Assembly: GCF_020177265.1 (NCBI RefSeq)
Contig: NZ_JAIVMC010000001.1
Coordinates: 1-64,000 of the forward strand
Reading direction: 5' to 3'
DNA: 64,000 nt
From: Pseudooceanicola marinus
GTDB lineage: Bacteria > Pseudomonadota > Alphaproteobacteria > Rhodobacterales > Rhodobacteraceae
Shown here: positions 24,398-33,739 of the stretch, piece after piece
Position numbering within the stretch: the stretch's first letter is position 1
Layout: every line of letters begins with the position of its first letter
Position numbers and translations under genes: made by a program
Notes under the pieces: generated by a model
What the model saw: only the letters and a program-made list of their open reading frames with translations
The model's database searches: none
What the model was told of the DNA's origin: nothing

Positions 24398-25006
24398 GGC
24401 GGCTCCTTTCGCGGTTTCGGGCGGAGCGTACCACCGGGCGGCGGAGTGTCCAGCCGCGCCGGAGTGGGGCCGGAGGATGCCGCTGGTCCTCAAATGCACG
24501 ACCCCGCCAGCCGGGGGCAGACGGGGTCGCGAAAAAGGGTCGGTGCTGAAAAGGCCTGAAGAAAACGGGAAAACTTGTAAGGGCATTCTGCTATGCCCGG
24601 TGCCGGGCGGTAAAGTAAGGGATACCCGACCTTTTGGCGCCGGCGGCAGGGTGTGGCCGCAGGCAGGCGGGCGCGGCGCCGGGGAGCCTGCAGGAAAAGT
24701 CCTGCGCCTTTCGCCAGATAGCCGTCCCGGCTTGACCCATGTCAAAGTTGCAGGGGGCGGCATTTTGTAACGCTTCCAACGCGGGGGGATGATCTTATTT
24801 TCATTCCAAAGTGAGGTCCGGGATGTTACACCCGAACCGCCCGAGGGGTTTCAATGCCCGCGGACAGACCCGAGGCGGCCCGCCATGCGGCGGACCCGAT
24901 GAGAGACGGACCGAGAGCAGCAAGGGCCCGCACGGGGCTCGTAAATCCCGTGACAGACCGGCAGCGGCCCGCCAAGGTGAAGACGAAGCAAGGAAAGACC
25001 AAGCCC
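24398..25006. other. Long regulatory region upstream of hemA
   Basis: About 600 bases without a gene of its own. It contains the FNR-type box at 24732-24745. An upstream in-frame ATG at 24854 would add about 51 low-complexity residues to HemA and is rejected. Confidence 0.5.
24732..24745. promoter_or_regulatory. FnrL/FNR-type operator upstream of hemA
   Basis: TTGACCCATGTCAA is a perfect dyad of the FNR class (TTGAC-N4-GTCAA). In Rhodobacter hemA is known to respond to oxygen through FnrL, so the site fits. It lies about 260 bases before the GTG start. Confidence 0.7.
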
Positions 25007-26230
25007 GTGACTTACGAAGCCCAACTCGACCAGGCACTCGGCAAGCTGCATGATGAAGGGCGCTATCGCACCTTTATCGACATCGTCCGTCACAAGGGGC
25101 ATTTCCCGCACGCGACCTGGCGCCGACCCGACGGGACCGAGCGCCCGGTGACCGTGTGGTGCGGCAACGACTACCTCGGCATGGGGCAGCACCCGGTGGT
25201 GCTGGAGGCGATGCACGACGCGCTGGACAAGGCGGGCGCCGGGTCGGGCGGCACGCGCAACATCTCGGGCACGACGCTGTATCACAAGGCGCTGGAGGCG
25301 GAGATCGCCGACCTGCACCAGAAGGAAGCGGCGCTGGTCTTCACCTCCGCCTACGTGGCCAACGACGCGACTCTCTCGACCCTGCCGAAGCTCTTCCCGG
25401 GCCTGATCATCTATTCGGACGCGCTGAACCACGCCTCGATGATCGAGGGCGTACGCCGCAACGGCGGGGCCAAGCGCATCTTCCGCCACAATGATGTCGA
25501 GCATCTGCGCGAACTGCTGGAGGCCGACGATCCGGCGGCGCCGAAGCTGATCGCGTTTGAATCGGTCTATTCGATGGATGGCGATTTCGGCCGTATCGAC
25601 GAGATCTGCGACCTTGCGGACGAATTCAACGCCCTGACCTATATCGATGAGGTCCACGCGGTCGGCATGTACGGCCCCCGCGGCGGCGGTGTGACCGAGC
25701 GGGACAACAACGTGCACCGCATCGACATCGTCAACGGCACCATGGCCAAGGCCTTTGGCGTGCTGGGCGGCTACATCGCCGCGTCGGCCAAGATGGTGGA
25801 TGCCATCCGTTCCTACGCACCGGGCTTCATCTTCTCCAGCTCGCTGCCGCCCGCCGTGGCCGCCGGCTGTGCCGCCTCGATCCGCCATCTGAAGGGCGAC
25901 CAGGCGCTGCGCGACAAGCACCAGGAAGGCGCCGCCATCCTGAAGACCCGGTTCAAGGCCCTGGGCCTGCCGCTGATCGACCATGGCAGCCACATCGTGC
26001 CGGTGATCGTCGGCAATCCGGTGCACACCAAGATGCTGTCGGACATGCTGCTGGACGATCATGGCATCTACGTGCAGCCGATCAACTTCCCCACCGTGCC
26101 GCGCGGCACGGAGCGTCTGCGCTTCACCCCCAGCCCGGTGCATGGGCCGCTGGAGACCGAGAAGCTGATCCGCGCCATGGACAGCCTGTGGTCGCACTGC
26201 GCCCTGAACCGCCAGGAAATGGCGGGCTGA
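25007..26230 (+). CDS. hemA: 5-Aminolevulinate synthase
   Basis: ALA synthase condenses glycine and succinyl-CoA, the first step of heme (and, in phototrophs, bacteriochlorophyll) synthesis by the C4 route of alphaproteobacteria. The 407-residue PLP enzyme has [13 protein letters not shown], the Asp/His segment [13 protein letters not shown], and the PLP lysine in [13 protein letters not shown]. The start is a GTG: AGGAAAG lies ten bases before it and [18 protein letters not shown] is the normal N-terminus. A terminator follows the stop. Confidence 0.95.
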   Translation: MTYEAQLDQALGKLHDEGRYRTFIDIVRHKGHFPHATWRRPDGTERPVTVWCGNDYLGMGQHPVVLEAMHDALDKAGAGSGGTRNISGTTLYHKALEAEIADLHQKEAALVFTSAYVANDATLSTLPKLFPGLIIYSDALNHASMIEGVRRNGGAKRIFRHNDVEHLRELLEADDPAAPKLIAFESVYSMDGDFGRIDEICDLADEFNALTYIDEVHAVGMYGPRGGGVTERDNNVHRIDIVNGTMAKAFGVLGGYIAASAKMVDAIRSYAPGFIFSSSLPPAVAAGCAASIRHLKGDQALRDKHQEGAAILKTRFKALGLPLIDHGSHIVPVIVGNPVHTKMLSDMLLDDHGIYVQPINFPTVPRGTERLRFTPSPVHGPLETEKLIRAMDSLWSHCALNRQEMAG

Positions 26231-26699
26231 ACGGGGCAGGGCGCGATCCCGCCAGCAAGACCAGATCTGCAAGCACCCGGGCCAGGCCCGGGTGTTTCAT
26301 TTCGATGTCAGCGACGGGGCGTTCGGGTGAGGGACGTGCGCCGGCAAGTGCGCGAGCTTGCGATAAGGGGGGCGGCTGGAGCGCGCCCGAAGCCAAGCGC
26401 CCTTCATTCTTCGGTAAGGGTTTTACGCTTTGTTACCGGAACTGTTACCAGCGGGATAACCCGTAAGCGTTTCCGACGGGTCGGTTTTTCCGGGCCGACC
26501 CGGGGGCGCGGCGGCGGGAAAGGCAAGATGGCACCAGGTCCCACAATCTTTGCATCCTGCGCGGAAGGACGCCTAAATGTGGCGTGGGCCACGCTATTCG
26601 CGCACCAAATAGCTTGAAACATGTTACCGTCTTCTAAACAAAGAACACGACTCGAATCGGGGGATTCACGGGTCGACTCAAGGCAAACGGGGCAGCGGG
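26231..26699. other. Intergenic region hemA to RodZ-like gene
   Basis: It contains the hemA terminator and, further on, three GTTACC hexamers (26432-26437, 26444-26449, 26623-26628) ahead of a candidate promoter TTGAAA (26614-26619) / TAAACA (26635-26640) with a short 15-base spacer. No gene was found. Confidence 0.45.
26274..26298 (+). terminator. Terminator after hemA
   Basis: CACCCGGG and CCCGGGTG form a hairpin with a short loop, followed by TTTC. Confidence 0.75.
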
Positions 26700-28001
26700 A
26701 TGATACGGCGCAGGCAGCCTGACAGGGGAAAAGCACCCAACGATCCGAGAGGATTCGACGACTTCGAGCTGCGGCTCGGGGACGTGATGCGGGGCGAACG
26801 CGCGACCATGGGCAAGTCGCTTCTGGACGTGCAGCGCGAGTTGCGGATCAAGGCAAATTACATTGCCGCGATCGAGAACGCCGACCCCGACGCATTTGAT
26901 ACACCCGGTTTCATCGCAGGCTATGTGCGGTCCTACGCGCGCTACCTCGGCATGGAGCCGGATGAGACCTACGCGAAATTCTGCGCCGAAAGCGGGTTCA
27001 CCACCGCGCACGGCATGTCGGCCGACGCCTCCTCGCGCGCCAAGCCCGATGCGCGGCTGGAGCCGCGCAAGGCCAAGCGGGCGCCGGGCAGCGATCCCTT
27101 CACCGACCCCAACACCCCCTTCGTGCCCCAGGGCGAAAGCTTCCTGTCGCGCATCGAGCCGGCGGCCATCGGGTCGTCGCTGGTGCTGCTGGCGGTGATC
27201 GGTGGGCTGGCCTACGGCGGCTATCGCGTGCTGAACGAGGTTCAGCAGGTGCGCTTCGCCCCGGTCGAGAACACCCCGGACGTACTGGCCGATATCGACC
27301 CGCTGGCGGGCGCGACCCGCGTGGTCGAGGACCCGGTGCAAAGCGCCGAGGCCTCCGGCGTCTTCAACCCGCCGCGTGACGGCATGGACCGTCTCTATCG
27401 CCCGAAGGCGCTGGACGTGCCGGTGGTCGTGTCCCGGGATGCCCCGATTTCCACGCTGAACCCGTCGCAGATCGGCACCTTCGCCCAGGCGGGCGCGGGC
27501 GCAACGGGCCTCGTCTCGCGCGGTGCGCCGTCGGGCAGCCAGATGAGCGACGAGGACCGTGCCGTGGCCCTGGCCCTGGGCCTGGAAAGTGATGACGGTG
27601 TGGCCGATGGCGGCGCTGCGCCCGGCTCCCCGCAGGTGGTCGCCGAAGCCCGGGCTGGCGTCAGCCTGGTGGCGGTGCGCCCCGCCTGGGTGCGGGTGCA
27701 GAGCAATGACGGCACCATCCTCTTCGAGAAGATCCTGGATGCGGGCGAGACCTACGAGCTGCCCAGGACCGAGGATGCGCCGGTGCTGCGCGCGGGCATG
27801 TCGGGTTCGATCTACTTCCAGGTCGATGGCGAGTATTATGGCCCCGCCGGGGATGGCACCAGCACGATCCGCAACGTGGGCCTGTCTGTCGACGACCTGA
27901 AGACCAGCTACGCCGTGGCCGACCTGTCGCGCGACCCCGAGGCCGAGCGTATGATCGCCGTGGCCGAGGCCGATCTGGGCCAGGTGGTCGTCGAGGACTG
28001 A
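26700..28001 (+). CDS. RodZ-like helix-turn-helix membrane protein
   Basis: This 433-residue protein has an N-terminal Cro/CI-type helix-turn-helix (about residues 24-90: LRLGDVMRGERATMGKSLLD, IKANYIAAIEN), a basic linker, one transmembrane helix (about 160-182) and a C-terminal DUF4115-type beta domain (about 320-405). This order is that of RodZ, which links MreB to the membrane in rod-shape control. The periplasmic part is longer and partly low-complexity. The gene precedes a methyltransferase and ispG, a frequent neighbourhood for rodZ. Confidence 0.85.
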   Translation: MIRRRQPDRGKAPNDPRGFDDFELRLGDVMRGERATMGKSLLDVQRELRIKANYIAAIENADPDAFDTPGFIAGYVRSYARYLGMEPDETYAKFCAESGFTTAHGMSADASSRAKPDARLEPRKAKRAPGSDPFTDPNTPFVPQGESFLSRIEPAAIGSSLVLLAVIGGLAYGGYRVLNEVQQVRFAPVENTPDVLADIDPLAGATRVVEDPVQSAEASGVFNPPRDGMDRLYRPKALDVPVVVSRDAPISTLNPSQIGTFAQAGAGATGLVSRGAPSGSQMSDEDRAVALALGLESDDGVADGGAAPGSPQVVAEARAGVSLVAVRPAWVRVQSNDGTILFEKILDAGETYELPRTEDAPVLRAGMSGSIYFQVDGEYYGPAGDGTSTIRNVGLSVDDLKTSYAVADLSRDPEAERMIAVAEADLGQVVVED

Positions 28002-28028
28002 GCGACACCAGCGCCGCATGAGTTTCCG

Positions 28029-28058
28029 AAACGCCCGGGCCACGTGCCCGGGCGTTTT
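28029..28058 (+). terminator. Terminator after RodZ-like gene
   Basis: AAACGCCCGGGC (28029-28040) pairs perfectly with GCCCGGGCGTTT (28046-28057), followed by T. Confidence 0.88.
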
Positions 28059-28190
28059 GCATTCCGCGCCACCCCATGCGGCCTCAGGGTCGCGGAGAGA
28101 GGGCAGGAAGGCGTCATCGAACCTTGTCTTGCCAGCCTCGCCAACGGCCCTTAGGAGGGGCCTCTTTGCGAAAAGATGCGAGGCAGGGCG

Positions 28191-28907
28191 ATGCAGGATG
28201 CGATCAACGGCTGGGTGGCCTCGGCCGAGGCATGGATGGACAGCCAGGGCGCGGAGGGCGATTTCTCGCGCCGCTGGATCCTCGATCGGGTGATGCTGGA
28301 GCGGGTGGAGGCGCAGCAGCCCAGGGCGCGCGCGGCCCTCGACGTAGGCTGCGGCGAGGGGCGGTTTTGCCGCCTCCTGCGGGATCGCGGCATCCCCGCG
28401 ACGGGGCTGGAGCCGGTGGAGCCCCTGCGCGCGCGGGCCGAGGCGCTCGACCCGACGGGGCGCTATTGCGCGGGACAGGCCGAGGCGCTGCCCTTCGATG
28501 ACGGCAGTTTCGATCTGTTGGTCAGCTATCTGACGCTGATCGACATTGACGGGGTGGAAGAGGCTCTGGCCGAGATGGTGCGGGTGCTGCGGCCGGGCGG
28601 TCAGCTGCTGATCGCCAACATCAATCCCTTCTGCTCCGCCGGGGGCTGGGTGAAGGATGCCGAGGGCCGATCGCTCCATTTCGCCGCTGACCGCTACCTG
28701 GAGATCCGTGCGGAATGGCAGGAATGGGCGGGGATCCGCATCGTCAACTGGCACCGGCCGATGGAGGCCTACATGCAGCCACTGCTGCGCGCCGGCCTGC
28801 GCCTGACCCATTTCAGCGAACCCGCCCCCCATGGCGGCCCCGCCGAAAGGGTGGAGAAATACACCCGTCTGCCGTGGTTCCACGTCATGGAATGGCGCAA
28901 GGACTAG
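28191..28907 (+). CDS. Class I SAM-dependent methyltransferase
   Basis: This 238-residue protein has a Rossmann SAM-binding fold: motif I LDVGCGEGRF, motif II region GLEPVEPLRARAEAL, motif IV FDLLVSYLTLIDI and a post-motif VLRPGGQLLIANI. It resembles UbiE/type-11 methyltransferases, but the substrate is unknown. An earlier ATG at 28176 would add five residues; the later start is preferred but either is possible. It lies between the RodZ-like gene and ispG on the same strand. Confidence 0.82.
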   Translation: MQDAINGWVASAEAWMDSQGAEGDFSRRWILDRVMLERVEAQQPRARAALDVGCGEGRFCRLLRDRGIPATGLEPVEPLRARAEALDPTGRYCAGQAEALPFDDGSFDLLVSYLTLIDIDGVEEALAEMVRVLRPGGQLLIANINPFCSAGGWVKDAEGRSLHFAADRYLEIRAEWQEWAGIRIVNWHRPMEAYMQPLLRAGLRLTHFSEPAPHGGPAERVEKYTRLPWFHVMEWRKD

Positions 28908-28980
28908 TCCTGTCGGGCCGCATGGGGTTTCGCGCGCCGCCCCGGCCTCCTATCTGTGAAGGACGGCCGGGCGTGGCGCA

Positions 28981-29009
28981 TTGCACCGCTGCGCTGCCTG
29001 TCGTATCCA
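28981..29009 (+). promoter_or_regulatory. Probable ispG promoter
   Basis: TTGCAC (28981-28986) and TATCCA (29004-29009) with a 17-base spacer, about 31 bases before the ATG. Confidence 0.5.
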
Positions 29010-29040
29010 ACGCCCAAAGCGCAACCAGAGGGCCTGTCCC

Positions 29041-30171
29041 ATGTCGCATAATCCCGTCCGTCCCTGGCGTAACATCGACCGGCGCGAAAGCCGCCGGATC
29101 ATGGTGGGTGACGTGCCCGTGGGGGGCGGTGCGCCGATCTCGGTGCAGACGATGACCAACACGGTCACCACCGACATCAAGGGCACCATCGCCCAGGTGC
29201 AGCGCGCCGCAGAGGCCGGGGCCGACATCGTGCGCGTTTCCGTGCCCGACCAGGACAGCGCCAAGGCCCTGAAGGAGATCTGCCGCGAAAGCCCCGTGCC
29301 GATCGTCGCGGACATCCATTTCCACTACAAGCGCGGCATCGAAGCGGCCGAGGCGGGCGCGGCCTGCCTGCGGATCAACCCCGGCAACATCGGGGATGAG
29401 AAGCGCGTGGCCGAGGTCATCAAGGCGGCGCGGGACCACAACTGTTCCATCCGCATCGGCGTGAACGCCGGCAGCCTGGAAAAGCACCTGCTGGAGAAAT
29501 ATGGCGAGCCGTGCCCCGACGCGATGGTGGAATCGGGCATGGATCACATCAAGATCCTGCAGGACCACGACTTCCACGAGTTCAAGATCAGCGTGAAGGC
29601 CAGCGACGTCTTCATGTCCGCCATGGCCTACCAGATGCTGGCGGAACAGACCGATGCGCCCATCCACCTCGGGATAACCGAGGCGGGCGGTCTGACCTCC
29701 GGCACGATCAAGAGCGCCATCGGCCTGGGCCAGCTGCTATGGATGGGTATCGGCGACACGTTGCGCGTCTCGCTGTCGGCCGATCCCGTGGAAGAGGTGA
29801 AGGTCGGCTACGAGATCCTGAAATCCCTCGGGCTGCGGCACCGGGGCGTCAACATCATCTCCTGCCCCTCCTGCGCGCGCCAGGGCTTTGACGTCATCAA
29901 GACGGTCGAGACGCTGGAACGGCGGCTGGAACACATCAAGACACCGATGAGCCTTTCGATCATCGGCTGCGTGGTGAACGGCCCCGGTGAGGCTCTGATG
30001 ACCGACGTGGGCTTCACCGGCGGCGGCGCGGGCAGCGGGATGGTCTACCTGGCGGGCAAGGCCAGCCACAAGATGTCGAACGACCAGATGGTCGATCACA
30101 TCGTCGAAGAGGTGGAAAAGCGCGCCCAGGCGATCGAGGACGGCAAGGTCGAGGCCCAGGCGGCGGAGTGA
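29041..30171 (+). CDS. ispG: 4-Hydroxy-3-methylbut-2-enyl diphosphate synthase
   Basis: IspG (GcpE) converts MEcPP to HMBPP in the MEP isoprenoid pathway, using a [4Fe-4S] cluster. The 376-residue two-domain form has the N-terminal barrel ([30 protein letters not shown]) and the C-terminal cluster domain with Cys in [11 protein letters not shown] and in CVVNGPGEA. Length and start (ATG 29041) fit the short bacterial class. Confidence 0.96.
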   Translation: MSHNPVRPWRNIDRRESRRIMVGDVPVGGGAPISVQTMTNTVTTDIKGTIAQVQRAAEAGADIVRVSVPDQDSAKALKEICRESPVPIVADIHFHYKRGIEAAEAGAACLRINPGNIGDEKRVAEVIKAARDHNCSIRIGVNAGSLEKHLLEKYGEPCPDAMVESGMDHIKILQDHDFHEFKISVKASDVFMSAMAYQMLAEQTDAPIHLGITEAGGLTSGTIKSAIGLGQLLWMGIGDTLRVSLSADPVEEVKVGYEILKSLGLRHRGVNIISCPSCARQGFDVIKTVETLERRLEHIKTPMSLSIIGCVVNGPGEALMTDVGFTGGGAGSGMVYLAGKASHKMSNDQMVDHIVEEVEKRAQAIEDGKVEAQAAE

Positions 30172-30212
30172 TCCGGCATCACCGCGCGGGGTCGGCGGAT
30201 GGCCCCGCGGTC

Positions 30213-30371
30213 TCAGCTGCCGTGCAGCAGAAGCAGCACGACCAGCAGGCCTATAGCGATACCGAACAGCGCCCGGCCCACGTGCCACAGCACGACAGGC
30301 AGCAGCACCACCAGCTCCAAGAGCCGGTCGCTGAGGCGTCTTGGCCGTCTATGGAAGCTTTCCTCGCGCAT
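30213..30371 (-). CDS. Small hydrophobic membrane protein (52 aa), candidate
   Basis: An open frame from ATG at 30371 to TGA at 30213 encodes a basic N-terminus (MREESFHRRPRRLSDRLLEL), then two hydrophobic stretches (about residues 20-31 and 35-50) separated by a short HVGRA turn. It may be a hairpin or single-pass inner-membrane protein with the basic end in the cytoplasm. No clear ribosome site is visible. It is convergent with ispG and upstream of the DsbA-like pair. Unrecognised. Confidence 0.5.
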   Translation of the reverse strand: MREESFHRRPRRLSDRLLELVVLLPVVLWHVGRALFGIAIGLLVVLLLLHGS

Positions 30372-30429
30372 GGCGGGAAAGATAGCACACCTGGCTCGCC
30401 TGAAAATGTCACGCCGCCGTGATCGGCTT

Positions 30430-31167
30430 TTATTCGCTGAGGTAGCGCTTCAGCACGATCCCGGGCATGGCGCCCCGGATCAGCCGGTCTGGCATCACGT
30501 AGGAAGGGGAGGCGTCCAGCCCCAGCCGGGTGAACAGCGCGGCCTCGGCCGCGAGATCGGCGCGTAGGCGGTCGGACATGGGCAGGCTCTGCGGATCGAC
30601 GCCGGTCTGTCGCAGAACGGTATCGGCATCCGTCTCGGGCGCTTCGGCCAGCGCGGTGCGATAGGCCAGGGCGGCCTCGGCGCCTTTCGCCTTTTCCAGG
30701 GCACGGGCCAGCAGGTCGGCACGGCTGTCGGACAGGCTGCGGCGTTCCACGCGCAGGCCTGGCATCTCCTCCACCAGCGCGCGCAGCTCGGCCTCGGCCT
30801 GCAGGCAGTCGGCGCAGCGCGCGGCGGTGAAGAGGGTGATCCCGGCGGGGCCGTTCGCCGCGCCGAAACCCCGGGGCGTGACGTTGAACAGCGCCTCGGC
30901 CAGATCCGCGATCGTGGCGCGGTCCCCGGCGATCTCGGCGGCCAGGTCGGAGGCGGCATCAGCGGCCATGCGGCGCCGGGCCTCGGCGCGGGTCTGTTCG
31001 ATCAGCTCGGGTTCCTCCAGCAGCAGGGCGCGCAACTCCTGCCCAAGAAGGGCGGGATCGCTTTGCAGGGACTGCCAGAGGTCGTCTGCCCGCGCCCCGA
31101 GGGCGGCGAGGGCGATCGCGGGGGCGACGAGGCCGACAAGGGCCAGGGCGCGGGGCGGGCGCATCAT
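30430..31167 (-). CDS. Periplasmic thioredoxin-like protein with CADC site (DsbA-like)
   Basis: This 245-residue protein has a signal peptide (about residues 1-27, ending ALGARA) and a thioredoxin-type fold with CxxC in FTAARCADCLQAE, then the cis-Pro region ASPSYVMPDRLI. A helical segment precedes the fold, as in the neighbouring gene. It overlaps that gene by four bases and looks like a diverged paralogue. A disulfide reductase/isomerase or electron-partner role is possible; not assigned. Confidence 0.78.
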   Translation of the reverse strand: MMRPPRALALVGLVAPAIALAALGARADDLWQSLQSDPALLGQELRALLLEEPELIEQTRAEARRRMAADAASDLAAEIAGDRATIADLAEALFNVTPRGFGAANGPAGITLFTAARCADCLQAEAELRALVEEMPGLRVERRSLSDSRADLLARALEKAKGAEAALAYRTALAEAPETDADTVLRQTGVDPQSLPMSDRLRADLAAEAALFTRLGLDASPSYVMPDRLIRGAMPGIVLKRYLSE

Positions 31168-31970
31168 TCCTGGCGCAGGTCCGCCACGATGGAACGCATG
31201 CCCTGCAGCGGTACGTAGCCGCGCAGCATGGTGTCTTCCATGATGAAGGTGGGCGTGCCGGTGATCTGCAGCTGCTGCGCCAGGGCGCGGTTGGCATTGA
31301 TCACGGCGTTCACCTCGTCGCTTTGCAGCTCGGCCAGCACGGGGGTCGGATCGATCTGCAGCGAGTTCAGCAGGCGGGTGGCGGAAACTTCGTCGTAGCC
31401 GCCGGAATAGGTCATCAGCGCGTCGTGCAGCGTCTTGTAGGCCTCGTCGCCGGCGGTGATCTGGGTGGCGATGGCCAGGCGCGAGGCGGCAACGCTGTCT
31501 TCGCCCAGGATCGGGAATTCCTTCAGCACGAAGCGGATGTTCCCGTCGCTCTCCACCAGCTGCTCGACCTCCTCGAAGGCCTTGCGGCAGTAGCCGCAGC
31601 GGTAGTCCATGAATTCCACCAAGGTGATGTCGCCCTCGGGGTTGCCGCCGACCCAGGAATGATCGTCGTTGAAGATCGCCTCGGCGTTCTGTTCGATCAT
31701 CGAGACCTCGGCCTCGGCAGCCTGTTCCTGCTGCCGGTTCTCCAGCACCTGGATCGCTTCCAGCAGCACCTCGGGGTGTTCCATCAGGTAGGCGCGGACC
31801 TCGGCGCGGAACTGTTCGCGCTCGGGCTCGGTCAGGGGCGTGGTGCCGGGCACGCTTTCCTGCGCCAGCGCGGGCGCGGGCAGGGTGGAGGGCAGCAGGG
31901 TGGCGCCCAGGGCCAGGGCGGCGGTGGTGGCGGCTCCAAGCAGCGGGCGGGAACGAAGGCTTTGCATCAT
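31164..31970 (-). CDS. DsbA-family thiol:disulfide oxidoreductase
   Basis: This 268-residue secreted protein has a signal peptide about residues 1-36 (ends PAPALAQ), a helical dimerisation-type segment at about 45-95, then a thioredoxin fold with active site CGYC in YRCGYCRKAF and cis-Pro in TGTPTFIM. This is the Com1/ScsC-like group of the DsbA superfamily. It is the first gene of a two-gene unit with the CADC protein; the pair may form an electron relay in the periplasm (inferred). Confidence 0.88.
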   Translation of the reverse strand: MMQSLRSRPLLGAATTAALALGATLLPSTLPAPALAQESVPGTTPLTEPEREQFRAEVRAYLMEHPEVLLEAIQVLENRQQEQAAEAEVSMIEQNAEAIFNDDHSWVGGNPEGDITLVEFMDYRCGYCRKAFEEVEQLVESDGNIRFVLKEFPILGEDSVAASRLAIATQITAGDEAYKTLHDALMTYSGGYDEVSATRLLNSLQIDPTPVLAELQSDEVNAVINANRALAQQLQITGTPTFIMEDTMLRGYVPLQGMRSIVADLRQE

Positions 31971-32502
31971 CTGGGATCTTTCATCGGGCCTGTCGGCCGT
32001 TTCGGGCCGCCCGGAGGACGGGTGGCGGGACGCGGAAGACCTGCGCCGGTGCGGCGCGGCCCAGGGGAAGCCGCACGCAGGCGGCGGTGACGGGTCGGGG
32101 GCGGGGTCGTCTCTCCGCCTCCCTCATGGCATTCAACACATCCCGCCTGCCTTGCCAAGGTGGGCGACCCTGCGGCACAGGACCCGGTGGCCGGGCGGCC
32201 GGACAGACGCGCGTCTTTCGGGCGCAGGACGGCAGGCTGGACAAGGGATGGATAGACGGGCGCGTCGGGCAGGGGGCTGATCAGGCGCGATCCGCGCCGA
32301 TGGCGCTTTTGGCCCTCAGGGTGACGCGAATGGATCAAAATCTGTGCAGGCGCAGAGGGAAAAATCAGGCGAACTGCAAAAACTGTGCGCAGGTGCACCA
32401 TTTAACGCCCCCCTTCCGGGGCCAATATGGCCCCCTCTTCCTTGACCTCGCGCTACGCGCCTGTTGAAACCATGACATCTGCAACAATCATCGGAGATGC
32501 TC
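31971..32502. other. Divergent intergenic region, no supported gene
   Basis: About 530 bases lie between the DsbA-like and aminotransferase genes. It holds a perfect palindrome GGGGCCA-ATA-TGGCCCC (32418-32434) and a TTGACC (32442-32447) that could be the -35 of the aminotransferase promoter; a -10 is not convincing. Open frames on both strands have no recognisable product. Confidence 0.45.
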
Positions 32503-33660
32503 ATGCGAGTTTCAACCCGCGGAGAGGTTGATGCCTTCATCGTGATGGATGTGATGACCCGTGCTGCCGAACTGGAGGCCGAGGGACGCCACATCATCCA
32601 CATGGAGGTCGGCCAACCCGGGACGCCAGCACCGAAGGCAGCGCGCGACAAGCTGTCCAGGGCGTTGGAGACGGAGTCGCTGGGCTATTCCCTGACCGTC
32701 GGTCTGCCGGAGCTGCGCGAGGGCATCGCGAAGCTCTACGACCGCTGGTACGGGGTCGACCTGGACCCGGAACGGGTCATCATCACCTCCGGCTCCTCCG
32801 CCGGCTTCCTGCTCAGCTTCGCATCGCTCTTCGACGCCGGGGACCGGGTGGGGATCGGCGCGCCGGGCTACCCGTCCTACCTGCAGATCCTGAAGGCCAT
32901 GGACCTTGAGCCGGTGGTCCTGGAAACCGCCGAGGCGCGGCGTTTCCAGCCCGCGCCGGAGGATATCCGGGGCGTGGGCCTGGATGGTCTGATGGTTGCC
33001 TCTCCCGGCAACCCGTCGGGCACCATGCTGTCCAAGTCCGCGCTGACGGAGCTGGTGGAGGCGACCCAGGCCGAGGGCACCGCCCTGATTTCGGACGAGA
33101 TCTACCACGGTCTGCACTATGAGGAGCGCGCCCATACCGCGCTGGAGATCACCGACGACACCTATGTCATCAACTCCTTCTCCAAGTATTTCAGCATGAC
33201 CGGCTGGCGCGTCGGCTGGATGGTGGTGCCCGAGGATCACGTGCGCCGGGTCGAGCGTCTTGCCCAGCACATGTTCATCTGCGCCCCCACGGCCAGCCAG
33301 GTTGTCGCCTGCGGCGCGCTGGAGGCGATGGACGAGCTGGAGGAAAGCCGCGCGGTCTATGCGCGCAACCGCGCCCTGCTGCTGAAAGGCCTGCCGAAGG
33401 CGGGCTTCGGCCATATCGCCCCGCCCGATGGTGGCTTCTACATCTATGCCGATGTCAGCGCGCTGACCGAAGACTCGCGCGCCTTCGCGCGGGAGATCCT
33501 GGAAGAGGCCGGGGTTGCCGTGACGCCGGGGCTCGATTTCGACAAGGCGCGCGGTCTGCGCACCCTGCGCTTCTCCTACGCGGGCGCCACCGAGGATATC
33601 GAGGAGGGTCTGCTGCGGCTGGAGAAATTCATGGCCCGTCGCGGCGCACTGGTCGACTGA
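32503..33660 (+). CDS. PLP-dependent aminotransferase, class I/II
   Basis: This 385-residue fold-type I aminotransferase has GYSLTVGLPELREGI near the N-terminus, the substrate/cofactor segments ASPGNPSGTML and ISDEIYHGLHYE, the PLP lysine in NSFSKYFSMTGWRVGW, and C-terminal Arg in LRFSYA. The group includes aspartate and aromatic aminotransferases; the amino donor is not fixed by sequence. GGAG six bases before the ATG at 32503 favours it over the ATG at 32497. Confidence 0.9.
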   Translation: MRVSTRGEVDAFIVMDVMTRAAELEAEGRHIIHMEVGQPGTPAPKAARDKLSRALETESLGYSLTVGLPELREGIAKLYDRWYGVDLDPERVIITSGSSAGFLLSFASLFDAGDRVGIGAPGYPSYLQILKAMDLEPVVLETAEARRFQPAPEDIRGVGLDGLMVASPGNPSGTMLSKSALTELVEATQAEGTALISDEIYHGLHYEERAHTALEITDDTYVINSFSKYFSMTGWRVGWMVVPEDHVRRVERLAQHMFICAPTASQVVACGALEAMDELEESRAVYARNRALLLKGLPKAGFGHIAPPDGGFYIYADVSALTEDSRAFAREILEEAGVAVTPGLDFDKARGLRTLRFSYAGATEDIEEGLLRLEKFMARRGALVD

Positions 33661-33679
33661 AACAGCCCGCAGAATGACG

Positions 33680-33707
33680 AAAGGGGCGCCCGGGGGCGCC
33701 CCTTTCC
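33680..33707. terminator. Bidirectional terminator
   Basis: AAAGGGGCGCC (33680-33690) pairs perfectly with GGCGCCCCTTT (33695-33705). It lies between convergent genes and works for both directions. Confidence 0.88.
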
Positions 33708-33739
33708 TGTTTACCGTGAGTGGGGGAACATTGCGGCGT

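Noticed and set aside
24854-25006. Upstream ATG start for hemA
   Set aside because: Would add low-complexity residues; AGGAAAG before the GTG at 25007 and the family N-terminus support the later start.
32087-32467. Plus-strand frame of 126 codons in the dsbA-aminotransferase gap
   Set aside because: No ribosome site, no recognisable product, unlike codon use of neighbours.
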